From Lachnospiraceae bacterium (GTDB lineage: Bacteria; Bacillota; Clostridia; Lachnospirales; Lachnospiraceae): a stretch of DNA of 64,000 nt. How positions within the stretch are numbered: position 1 is the first letter of the stretch; each line of letters starts with the position of its first letter. The position numbers and the translations under genes were made by a program. The DNA lies in assembly GCA_026169045.1 (NCBI GenBank), contig JAPFDH010000030.1:54372-118371 (forward strand), given 5' to 3'. Below the pieces are notes generated by a model that was not told the DNA's origin, did no database searches, and saw only the letters and a program-made list of their open reading frames with translations. Of this stretch, positions 27,294-35,866 are shown one piece after another.

Positions 27294-30200
27294 TTACTGA
27301 TAAAAACAAATCTCACATGGACCCATTAAACCAGACGCAGTATCTTTGCGATAGCGGGTAGGAATGCTTTGATAATGATTTGCCAGTGTATTAGAAATTT
27401 CCAGACGTATTTCATTCTCTCCCGGCTTTAACAGACCGGTCAAATCAAACTCCCATGGTCCCATTACCCGAATCCCTGCCTCTTTTTGATTGACAAATAC
27501 CCGGACGGAAGAAACCACTTGTCCCAACTGCAAAACCGGTCTTCCACTGGGAAGAGGATTTGGCAAAGTCACCTGCTTTGTATAAGCTGCACAGCCGGAA
27601 TAATCGGATAACCCGTCGATTTCTCCCCAGTCTCCGTTACAAATAACCCCTTCTCCGCATTCAAAGGAAATTTTTTCTTTGATTAAAGCACCATGGCTCT
27701 TTCCCTTGTTAAGCGGAATCCGAAGAATAACCTTTACCGAAGCACACTTCTCCCCTTTCAGGGAAACACTCCATAATTCATCGTTTTCCTTTTTTGCAGT
27801 ACACTCTGTTCCGTTTGTCCATACACGCAGTTCATCCGTATCACTGGGAACGAGCATCTTCGTTGTACCGGGAGGTGTCATAAATTGAAAGAATCCATAC
27901 ATTTCTTTTTCTTTTAATCCGATACAGTCAAATGCCGCCATACCCGGATGCGCATACCACTGCATCGATAAATCAATCTTCTGCGGCTTTGTCTGTTCCA
28001 AAACTGCCGCCAAATAGGTTCTTCCACATTCTGTATACCCTGCTGCTACACAATGATATCCTTGTTCCATCCACACTGCATCATCCGGCACATCCATCTG
28101 CTTTCCGTCCAAAGCAAACCGTTCCGGCTTTATACTGCCGGTCTGAATACAATAATACCCGGGGTTTTTACAATAAAAATATGTGGCATACACTCGGCCC
28201 ATTCCCTCTTCTTCTTTTTCATAAACAGAACCGATACTGGTTTCTCTTTTCTTTCCGATCGTCAAAAATTCATCGGTAACCTGACATTTTAAACCGTGAT
28301 ATCCTTCCTGTCCCGGATCATTCCATACACCATACCGCATAGAAAAGGAATAGTCCTCAAACCCATCCCAGTTTTCCTTTTTTGCGGATACAAATGCCGT
28401 TTCATAATCCTGTTTATTGAAAAACGGTCCTGCCACTTTCCAGTATGGCCCATAAGAAAAACGCTCCTTTTTCAGGAAGGCCGCATCATCAGGAATCTCC
28501 CCTTCACTTTCCGCATAGGCAGCCTTACTGAGTTTCGCACCAATCATTTCTTCTGTTTTCGGCAATTTATAATCACCAAACCGGTTATCCAGGCTGGGCA
28601 TCAAGGTAAATTTCCATGTGCCGTCCAATGAAACGGATGCTATTTTCTCTTCGTTTGCTGAAAACACTTCATCCGCATCGTCCAAAGACTTATCAAATAC
28701 CAGAATCTGAAACTCTCCTGCTTCCAAAGGCAAAGAAAGAGATGTTGTCTGATCATCTTGTTCTTCTGGCAAGAGTTCATACCGTTTTCCGTCAAATATA
28801 TTCCAAAGGGATACCCTGCCTGTTGCCTGGAATGTACAGTGTGTATGCTTTGGCACACCATAAACCATAAAAATATCTTTATCTCCCACACAGCGATGAT
28901 TTAGAAAAATATCTCCCGGCCAATCATGAGCAACCACATCCGGCACGATTCTCTTTTTAATATCCGTCAGGGCATTATCCACAGACTGTACGTGATTCAT
29001 TCTGTCTGCACATATTTCATCTACTATCTTAGATAAAACCTTATCCCGACGTCCCTTTCGGTCACTACATTCAGGAAGCTCTCCCACAAAAAGGACTTCC
29101 CCTCCATTTCGTTTCAGCTCCAATAGTTTTTCCATCATAGCAAAACGAACTGCCTGCATGGACGGAACAACAACCATCTGGTACGATTCCTCTGCAATTT
29201 TCAATACTCCGTTTTCCACACTGCCGCCAACAATGGATTCAAAATCCAGAAAATCGAAATCAATTCCACAGGGATACAATTGTTTTGCCAGAGCAAATGC
29301 CGTCTGAACTGCTTCGTCTCCATATCCTGCCTCCACAGATGCTACCGGATACACAATTCCCACATGGCACACATGATGTCCCTGGCTCATCAAAAAGCTT
29401 AATCGTTCAATTCCACGGAAAAATCCACCCATATCCTTCCAATACGGCATATGGTATCCGTTACAGGGCGGTGCCCATTCCCACCATCCTCCGTGGGTAG
29501 AATAATACATCCCGTGAAGCGAAAGTAAATTATGACCCATTACAAAATTTCGTGCCACAGCATCCGCAAAATCCGCTGAAGACGTTCCCCATCCACTGCC
29601 GTAAAATCCTTCCAGCCATACTCTTGGCCTTCTATATAAATGGGCAATGGAACTGGCCACTTTATTTTTAATAATATCTGACTGCAGTCTGGGCTGGTCA
29701 CATCCCGGTCCCTGATTAAATTTTTGCGTCCGGAAATAATCTCCAAACTCTGTCACATCATATCCACGCCCACCATGGTCACACCCATATATCATATTTC
29801 TGGACTCATGCCATTCATACACCGTTTTAAAATAATTTTCCTCCAACTGTATGATCACATCATAATAATCCAGACGAATTTTAGGTGTTTCATCCCCCAT
29901 ATCCATAAAAATAGCCGGAAGAAGGGGACGAATATCATATCCTTTCCGCATTTCAAATTCTTTGGCAAAATAATCATTCCAAAGATTTCCCCGTATATTA
30001 AAATTCAATTCATCCGAAAAGAAATAATTTAATCCCTTTCCGCATTCCTCCGGAAAATGTTCTTCAAATACGCCAAAGAACTTCTCACATACCTTTTGTC
30101 CGGATAGAGGATGCATGGGATCCAGAGAATATTCCTGAATCTCGGACCAGATAAAGACCAGCTGTCCATCGAAATCCGGACACCAGTCTAATCCGTTATG

Positions 30201-30728
30201 CTCGATCAGCCGACTGATATCTTTCCATCCTTCCTCCGATACAAAGCTGACATTCAAAACATTCTCCGGCAAAGAAATGGAAATTTTCTTCTGTGCAGTG
30301 CATTCCATCGTTTCACATTTTAACAACCTGCCTCTCATTTGCGGAAATTCTTTCAAAATAGCATCGGTAAAATGCCCCTGTCCGGGTGTACCCAGCGTAT
30401 AATCAGAAAGACTGATGGAAAAATGATCCTTCTTTCCAAGCTCCATCAAATATTTCACCTTATCCCACCAATCATCGGAAAAAAGCTGCGGATCACTTTG
30501 ATATGTAAGTCCGTACGATCTTCCTCCCTCGCAGCTATGAGCATAATTGATCTGCAGCCCGGCAATACTGTGATCTTTCATACAATCAATTTCATATGAC
30601 AGACGTTCTTTTGTAATAGGATCCCCCAGCCACCAATAAAATGGCACAATTCCATATCCTGTGGGTGGATTATGAAACAATGCTGCTAAATCATTTTCCC
30701 TTTCATACGTTTTCTTTAATGGTTTCAT
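27294..30728 (-). CDS. GH106-like glycoside hydrolase (alpha-L-rhamnosidase-related)
   Basis: A 1144-residue protein with no signal peptide. The start shows the pattern of GH106-related enzymes ('LFHNPPTGYGIVPFYWWLGD', then 'IAGLQINYAHS'). A later part is also typical ('HNLLSLHGMYYSTHGGWWEW', 'MPYWKDMGGFFRGIERLSFL', 'HVGIVYPVA'). The C-terminus is a galactose-binding-like beta-sandwich ending 'NEIRLEISNTLANHYQSIPT'. GH106 enzymes release rhamnose from rhamnogalacturonan; this one is a distant relative, so the exact cut is uncertain. RBS GGAGAGGAGG. It has its own terminator and lies just upstream of the second transporter operon. Confidence 0.83.
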   Translation of the reverse strand: MKPLKKTYERENDLAALFHNPPTGYGIVPFYWWLGDPITKERLSYEIDCMKDHSIAGLQINYAHSCEGGRSYGLTYQSDPQLFSDDWWDKVKYLMELGKKDHFSISLSDYTLGTPGQGHFTDAILKEFPQMRGRLLKCETMECTAQKKISISLPENVLNVSFVSEEGWKDISRLIEHNGLDWCPDFDGQLVFIWSEIQEYSLDPMHPLSGQKVCEKFFGVFEEHFPEECGKGLNYFFSDELNFNIRGNLWNDYFAKEFEMRKGYDIRPLLPAIFMDMGDETPKIRLDYYDVIIQLEENYFKTVYEWHESRNMIYGCDHGGRGYDVTEFGDYFRTQKFNQGPGCDQPRLQSDIIKNKVASSIAHLYRRPRVWLEGFYGSGWGTSSADFADAVARNFVMGHNLLSLHGMYYSTHGGWWEWAPPCNGYHMPYWKDMGGFFRGIERLSFLMSQGHHVCHVGIVYPVASVEAGYGDEAVQTAFALAKQLYPCGIDFDFLDFESIVGGSVENGVLKIAEESYQMVVVPSMQAVRFAMMEKLLELKRNGGEVLFVGELPECSDRKGRRDKVLSKIVDEICADRMNHVQSVDNALTDIKKRIVPDVVAHDWPGDIFLNHRCVGDKDIFMVYGVPKHTHCTFQATGRVSLWNIFDGKRYELLPEEQDDQTTSLSLPLEAGEFQILVFDKSLDDADEVFSANEEKIASVSLDGTWKFTLMPSLDNRFGDYKLPKTEEMIGAKLSKAAYAESEGEIPDDAAFLKKERFSYGPYWKVAGPFFNKQDYETAFVSAKKENWDGFEDYSFSMRYGVWNDPGQEGYHGLKCQVTDEFLTIGKKRETSIGSVYEKEEEGMGRVYATYFYCKNPGYYCIQTGSIKPERFALDGKQMDVPDDAVWMEQGYHCVAAGYTECGRTYLAAVLEQTKPQKIDLSMQWYAHPGMAAFDCIGLKEKEMYGFFQFMTPPGTTKMLVPSDTDELRVWTNGTECTAKKENDELWSVSLKGEKCASVKVILRIPLNKGKSHGALIKEKISFECGEGVICNGDWGEIDGLSDYSGCAAYTKQVTLPNPLPSGRPVLQLGQVVSSVRVFVNQKEAGIRVMGPWEFDLTGLLKPGENEIRLEISNTLANHYQSIPTRYRKDTASGLMGPCEICFYQ

Positions 30729-31099
30729 ACTATGCCTCCTCTCCTGTTTTTCACAAAAGCTATTTTATATACAAACAACCATTTTCCATTTTTATCCCCT
30801 TATTCTACGTTCATTGTAATCATATTGAATAAAAAGACAATAGAATTTTACGACCTGTTTTTGTGACTTTTGTCATCTTTTTATGAACCTTATCTTTTCC
30901 TATTCTTCCGTTCTTTTTACAAATGTAACCGTTCAGCCCATGACTTTGCATTGTAATTTTACGAAAAAACAGGTATAATATAGAAAATGTGTAACGATTC
31001 AAAGCCATGCATGCGTAAATGACCAGCCTCTTAAAGACACCTTTGCGAATGACCTCTGAATGGTTACTACAAATTGATAACGCAGAAAGGAGATCATCT
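30729..31099. promoter_or_regulatory. Divergent control region between GH106-like and MarR genes
   Basis: A 371-base spacer. On the plus strand a TATAAT lies at 30974-30979 with a weak TGTAAT about 16 bases before it, a likely promoter for the MarR gene. The minus-strand promoter of the GH106-like gene is not clear. The 50-bp dispersed repeat (copy a) fills 31021-31070. Confidence 0.5.
31021..31070 (+). repeat. 50-bp dispersed repeat, copy a
   Basis: It aligns along its whole length with 39183-39232 and with the reverse complement of 47634-47681. Shared elements are 'CTC-TAAAG', 'CTTTTGC-AATG' and 'TCTGAATaGTTACTA'. It lies in the leader of the MarR gene. Confidence 0.7.
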
Positions 31100-31534
31100 T
31101 TGGATCATTACGAAACCATAAACACCATGCTCGTAGATTTATTTAACCATATCATGGATATCGAACAAAAATCCCTGATTACAGAAGAATTTTCCGATAT
31201 TTCCAATAATGATATGCATATTATTGAAGCGATTGGTATCGGTGAACCTCGAAACATGAGCAGTGTGGCTCGTACTCTGTCTGTCACAGTGGGAACATTG
31301 ACCATTGCCATAAACAATCTGGTGAAAAAAGGATACGTGGAACGAAATCGCAGTACAAAAGATCGACGCGTTGTATTTATCCGCTTGTCTGATCGTGGTC
31401 GAAAGGCATATGAACACCACCAGGCATTTCACAAAGAAATGATTGATGCCGTTATGGATCAGCTTTCAGAAGAAGAACTGGATATTTTAGTTCTCACGTT
31501 AAAAAAACTGGAACGTTATTTCATACAAAGATAA
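31100..31534 (+). CDS. MarR-family transcriptional regulator
   Basis: A 144-residue protein starting with TTG at 31100, chosen because AAAGGAG lies 7 bases upstream and the length is normal for the family. A winged HTH is present: 'SSVARTLSVTVGTLTIAINN' followed by the wing 'VKKGYVERNRSTKDRRVVFI'. The N- and C-terminal helices form the dimer part. Ligand and targets are not known; FabT-type control of lipid synthesis is one possibility, but no fatty-acid genes are near. It is convergent with the DUF885 gene. Confidence 0.92.
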   Translation: MDHYETINTMLVDLFNHIMDIEQKSLITEEFSDISNNDMHIIEAIGIGEPRNMSSVARTLSVTVGTLTIAINNLVKKGYVERNRSTKDRRVVFIRLSDRGRKAYEHHQAFHKEMIDAVMDQLSEEELDILVLTLKKLERYFIQR

Positions 31535-31577
31535 AAACCTTTGAAGCCGGTATTTCAACCGATTTCAAAGGTTTTTT
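31534..31577. terminator. Bidirectional terminator between MarR and DUF885 genes
   Basis: Stem aaaacctttga / tcaaaggtttttt with a second small stem in the loop. It ends the MarR gene and can also end the convergent DUF885 gene. Confidence 0.88.
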
Positions 31578-31597
31578 ACTGAATTTCATACAATGAT

Positions 31598-33415
31598 TTA
31601 TGAAAATAAATATTTTTCCAATACCTCAAAACTACAAGGACCGATTTCCAGTACACGCTGGTGAAAATCCATGGCACTGAATGAATCTCCCCATTCTTCT
31701 TTTGCTGTTTCCAACAATTGTTGAAACATGATTCCCCCCACATAATAACTCAGATAATTGGCAGGATCATTTGTCATCATATCATACATATCCTGCGCTG
31801 CGCTTTCCTCACTTATATCAAAATATGTACGGATAAATTCTTTTAACTGATCCAATGTCCATCCATCGTAATTGATTCCAATATCCATCCTTGCATACAA
31901 TCCCAATGATGTAAAATAATTGATTCTCAGAAATTCCCGTATATCCTCCTCCATGGTATCCATATAATGATAGGCTAAATTCTCTACATATGTAGCCCAC
32001 CCTTCTGTATATCCCGGAAAAGATAACAGATATCGGATTGGTTCCGAATTTTGATTGGCAAAATATACATTCTGATACAAATGTCCCGGAAATCCCTCAT
32101 GGGCAAGTGTCAAATATAAGTTGGAATGATCATATTCCGGATTTTCATTAATATAAATCACATTCTCCCATGCATGATCAATTGGCGGAATAAAATAAAA
32201 TGCCGGGTTCAAATTCCCCTGAAGCGATTCGTGAACCGTATTAATTTCAAGTGAAACATCACTTAATGCCGGGAAATCCGACACCATTTTATTTTTTAAA
32301 TCATTTAACATAGCCTCCCAGGTTCCGGACGGATAGGCACTGACAGACGCCTGCACCATAATGGACGGATTCTTTTCACACATATCCTGCATAATTTTCA
32401 TTTGTTCAGCTACGGATTCTTCTACCATATTTTTTATCTCTTCTATACTTTTTGTTGTCCCCACAGCCATCTGTGCCTTAACTTCATAGTATTCTTTTCC
32501 CCTTGGCAGAAACGCAGGGCTTTCTGTAATTCCAGTTCCTTTCATGGCTTCTAATTCTTCCATCACTTTTTCATATGCCGGAATGATAACTTCCTTTACC
32601 AGCCTGGTATTTTCCTGAATCCATTCCTCCTTTTTTTCTTCACTGACATCCGTCAGTTCACTGATATGATCCGGAAACGTTTCAATTAACACATTTTCGT
32701 CGGGAGTTTCTATAAAAGATGCACACTGGGCTATTACACCATCAACATTACTGTCGCTCATAAATAATCCGGCTTCTGCCCGTTCCTTTTCATATTGAAT
32801 GATTTCATCAAAATAATCTGGAATCTGACGACATAATTCCAGATAATCCTCCACATCCTCTTCTGTATAAAATGCATATTCGGAAAGAAGAACCGGAATT
32901 TGAGATGTAATACCGGAATATTTTCCTAAAACTTCCTCATATAATTCCATTCCTTCCATTTTTAATTCCCGTTCAAAATAATCATTCAATACATCATATG
33001 TGAGCTGTTCCTCTTCAGACAACGTTTCATAATCAAAGGATAGCAGTGTTTCATAATTTTTCTTTTCTTCCTCTAAACGGCTTCTTTCCGCTTCGCTATT
33101 TATATCACCCCATGTTACAGCATTTTTTTCCACTCCATAAGCTGCAGGATCCGTCACCTTATAGTGCATGGTCAGACTATCCGTCTGTACATAAGAAGTA
33201 AATAAACGATCGGTAAATGTCTGAAATGTCTCCTCTGCCCAATCTTCCTTTGCTGTTCCCTGAACAGAAACTATGTTAGAGCGCTCCGTTTCAATTTCTT
33301 CCACAATTCTGCCCAAAATACCAATCGATACCATGAGACAAATGGCTATAGCTACTCCCATGCCTCCCAACCATTTTTTCTCCCGTTTTCTGTGTTTCAA
33401 GTATTTCCTTTTCAC
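31598..33415 (-). CDS. DUF885-family putative metallopeptidase, membrane-anchored
   Basis: A 605-residue protein. An N-terminal anchor helix lies at ~17-37 ('MGVAIAICLMVSIGILGRIV'), so most of the protein should face outside. The DUF885 signature 'LTLAHEGFPGHLYQNVYF' (~433-450) provides two His and a Glu that look like a zinc site, and 'PGYTEGWATYVENLAY' follows with a further Glu. The GTG start is set by GAGGAGG 7 bases upstream. The protein is single-gene transcribed. Function in the family is only loosely known; peptidase activity is a reasonable guess. Confidence 0.88.
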   Translation of the reverse strand: MKRKYLKHRKREKKWLGGMGVAIAICLMVSIGILGRIVEEIETERSNIVSVQGTAKEDWAEETFQTFTDRLFTSYVQTDSLTMHYKVTDPAAYGVEKNAVTWGDINSEAERSRLEEEKKNYETLLSFDYETLSEEEQLTYDVLNDYFERELKMEGMELYEEVLGKYSGITSQIPVLLSEYAFYTEEDVEDYLELCRQIPDYFDEIIQYEKERAEAGLFMSDSNVDGVIAQCASFIETPDENVLIETFPDHISELTDVSEEKKEEWIQENTRLVKEVIIPAYEKVMEELEAMKGTGITESPAFLPRGKEYYEVKAQMAVGTTKSIEEIKNMVEESVAEQMKIMQDMCEKNPSIMVQASVSAYPSGTWEAMLNDLKNKMVSDFPALSDVSLEINTVHESLQGNLNPAFYFIPPIDHAWENVIYINENPEYDHSNLYLTLAHEGFPGHLYQNVYFANQNSEPIRYLLSFPGYTEGWATYVENLAYHYMDTMEEDIREFLRINYFTSLGLYARMDIGINYDGWTLDQLKEFIRTYFDISEESAAQDMYDMMTNDPANYLSYYVGGIMFQQLLETAKEEWGDSFSAMDFHQRVLEIGPCSFEVLEKYLFS

Positions 33416-33442
33416 CTGATTCCTCCTCTACAACAAAGATAC

Positions 33443-33508
33443 AAAAAGGGAATATACCCGTACAACACTGGCTGTATCCCCACAAGCCTTGTACTGTAAT
33501 ATATTCCC
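33443..33508 (-). terminator. Long-loop terminator of niaR
   Basis: Minus strand GGGAATATA ... TATATTCCC followed by TTTTTG, with an inner stem (ttgtac / gtacaa). It lies between niaR and the start of the DUF885 gene, only ~25 bases before that gene's RBS. Confidence 0.65.
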
Positions 33509-33548
33509 TATCTGTCTCTTTTAGAAGATTCTATTTTTCGTCAATTAC

Positions 33549-34103
33549 TTATTTTTTTGTTATACCGTCTCTTTCATACGGCATAAATTCTGCCAGATAA
33601 CCTTTCTTTTTTAATTCATCCTCAATCTCATGAAGCACCTCTTCCGATTCCGCACAAATATGATGAAAATGATATCCTGATGTGACATTCATTAAAGGAA
33701 CGGATTTCCCACTTTTCAAATCCTTCATAAAATTCTGTACATCTCTGCGATTTCTGATATTCAACGGCGCAGAAACTTCTCCGTAAATACGATGATTTAC
33801 CATGACATCCCTGACACATCCCCCCAAGTCTACCACAGTAGTCAGCTCATCCTCTGTCTGTTCATTGGTATGGCACAGTTTAAACAAACGAACACACACT
33901 TTGGGCTCATCCAACAAATATCCTCTGGCAGTAGCCAGAACAGGATAACCTTCTGTGCGCAAAAGAGCCATATCCTGAACGATTACCTGACGGCTGACTC
34001 CCGTTGCTTTTCCCAGAGCCGTTCCTGAAATGGGTTTTTCCGAATCGCGTATCATTTCCACTATTTTTTTTCTTCTCTCTGCCCCATTTAAACTCTTCTC
34101 CAT
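33549..34103 (-). CDS. niaR: NiaR-type transcriptional repressor (niacin-responsive)
   Basis: A 184-residue protein. The N-terminal winged HTH ('RRKKIVEMIRDSEKPISG', 'GVSRQVIVQDMALLRTEGY') is followed by a 3H domain with its conserved His residues ('HTNE', 'NHRIYGEV', 'SGYHFHHI'), which bind nicotinic acid and metal. The family represses niacin uptake and NAD synthesis genes when niacin is plentiful. I choose the ATG at 34103, with AAAGGA upstream, over an ATG eight codons earlier. No NAD gene is adjacent; the MATE gene is divergent. Confidence 0.93.
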   Translation of the reverse strand: MEKSLNGAERRKKIVEMIRDSEKPISGTALGKATGVSRQVIVQDMALLRTEGYPVLATARGYLLDEPKVCVRLFKLCHTNEQTEDELTTVVDLGGCVRDVMVNHRIYGEVSAPLNIRNRRDVQNFMKDLKSGKSVPLMNVTSGYHFHHICAESEEVLHEIEDELKKKGYLAEFMPYERDGITKK

Positions 34104-34319
34104 GCCACTATCCTTTCTTAAATGCATACACTTATTTTACATATCAAAAAACTATTTTTATTGAAATATCCGTCCAAGCATCTTCTTTCTTCCCTATTAT
34201 AGTATTTCCATTATTATACGACAAGACATTTTTACAAAAAGCCGATTGATCAAACGATTCAACTTCTCCATTACACAAAATAACGGGTTATTTCCGAAAC
34301 AATCCATATGTATCTCCAA

Positions 34320-34348
34320 TTGACATATCACCCATGAATTTTTATAAT
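34320..34348 (+). promoter_or_regulatory. Strong promoter of the MATE transporter gene
   Basis: Perfect TTGACA, 17 bases, perfect TATAAT, 40 bases before the start codon. Confidence 0.85.
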
Positions 34349-34388
34349 AAAAGTATATTTATTCATATAAATGAAAGGAGCATACAAT

Positions 34389-35759
34389 GTGGAATCAAAA
34401 GTAACACCAGCAAAAGAAAACAAAATGGGCGTTATGCCAGTCAATCGTCTCTTAGTCACCATGTCTATTCCTATGGTTATATCAATGCTTGTTCAAGCTT
34501 TATATAATGTAGTAGACAGTATGTTTGTCGCGCAAATCAATGAAAACGCCTTAACAGCGGTATCGTTGGCATTTCCCATGCAAAACTTAATGATTGCGGT
34601 AGCCACCGGTACAGGCGTAGGTGTCAATGCCCTCTTATCAAAGAGTCTTGGACAAAAAAATTATGAAAAAGCTAATTTTACTGCTGAAAACGGCGTTTTT
34701 CTTGCAGTGGTAAGCTATGTCGTATTTGCTGTTATCGGTATATTCTTTTCTCAATTATTTTTCCGTGTACAGACAGACGTGGAAGAAATCATTTCCTATG
34801 GCACATCCTATTTAATGATATGTACCATCTTTTCCTTCGGTCTTTTTGGACAGATTATTTTTGAACGTCTCCTCCAATCCACAGGAAAAACATTTTATAC
34901 CATGATCACTCAGGGAACCGGTGCCATATTAAACATCATTTTTGACCCCATTCTGATCTTTGGATATTTTGGTTTTCCTAAAATGGGAGTAGCCGGTGCT
35001 GCTGCCGCTACAGTATTCGGACAAATCGTTGCCATGATTCTGGCATTCTATTTAAATAAGACAAAAAATGATGAAATTCAATTAAAGATAAAAGAGTTTC
35101 GCCCACATCTTCCTACAATCCGGGATATTTATGCCGTCGGAATTCCTTCTATTATCATGGCATCCATCGGTTCCGTCATGACTTTCGGAATGAATAAAAT
35201 CCTAATTGCATTTTCCACTACTGCTACTGCTGTATTCGGCGTTTACTTTAAACTCCAAAGTTTTGCGTTCATGCCTGTATTTGGTCTGAACAACGGCATG
35301 GTACCCATTGTTGCATATAATTTCGGTGCCAAAAAACCGAAACGTCTTATTAAAACCATAAAACTCAGTATCGCTTATGCAGTAGGAATCATGGTAATTG
35401 GTTTTATTATTATGCAGGTCATACCGGACAAGCTGCTTTTAATCTTTAACGCTTCCGACCATATGCTGGATATCGGTGTTCCGGCTCTTCGAATCATCAG
35501 TTTCAGTTTTCTTCTGGCCGGATTCAGCGTCATCTGTTCTTCCGTCTTTCAGGCACTGTCCCATGGATTTCTGAGTCTGTCCGTCTCCTTAATCCGACAA
35601 TTGGTGGTATTGCTGCCTGTGGCATTTTTATTTTCTCTTACAGGAAATCTGGATCTGATCTGGCTGGCATTTCCCATTGCCGAATTGGTTTCTGTCACTT
35701 TATGTGCAATCTATCTTCGCCATGTATATAAAAAAGAAATTCATCCGCTGTATGACTGA
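34389..35759 (+). CDS. MATE-family multidrug/metabolite efflux transporter
   Basis: About 456 residues with twelve hydrophobic helices. The MATE start pattern is clear ('LLVTMSIPMVISMLVQALYN', 'VDSMFVAQINENALTAVSLA'). These proteins use a Na+ or H+ gradient to expel organic cations. The GTG at 34389 is favoured because AAAGGAG lies 9 bases before it; an ATG six codons earlier overlaps that RBS. Monocistronic, with its own strong promoter. Confidence 0.93.
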   Translation: MESKVTPAKENKMGVMPVNRLLVTMSIPMVISMLVQALYNVVDSMFVAQINENALTAVSLAFPMQNLMIAVATGTGVGVNALLSKSLGQKNYEKANFTAENGVFLAVVSYVVFAVIGIFFSQLFFRVQTDVEEIISYGTSYLMICTIFSFGLFGQIIFERLLQSTGKTFYTMITQGTGAILNIIFDPILIFGYFGFPKMGVAGAAAATVFGQIVAMILAFYLNKTKNDEIQLKIKEFRPHLPTIRDIYAVGIPSIIMASIGSVMTFGMNKILIAFSTTATAVFGVYFKLQSFAFMPVFGLNNGMVPIVAYNFGAKKPKRLIKTIKLSIAYAVGIMVIGFIIMQVIPDKLLLIFNASDHMLDIGVPALRIISFSFLLAGFSVICSSVFQALSHGFLSLSVSLIRQLVVLLPVAFLFSLTGNLDLIWLAFPIAELVSVTLCAIYLRHVYKKEIHPLYD

Positions 35760-35786
35760 TCCCTCAAGGATTCCCCATATTGTGGA

Positions 35787-35815
35787 TAGACAATTGTTTT
35801 TTTCTGTACTATAAT
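35787..35815 (+). promoter_or_regulatory. Promoter of metG
   Basis: TAGACA, exactly 17 bases, TATAAT. The leader to the ATG is about 50 bases and shows no T-box structure. Confidence 0.75.
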
Positions 35816-35866
35816 GAACAAACAGGCAGGCACTCATATAGGACCCTGCAGAATGGAGGAAAAAAA

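Noticed and set aside
35780..35866. A 29-codon upstream extension of MetG
   Set aside because: It begins inside the promoter, before the -10 box, and the ATG at 35867 has a proper RBS.
35816..35866. T-box riboswitch before metG
   Set aside because: The leader is only about 50 bases and has no specifier or antiterminator structure.
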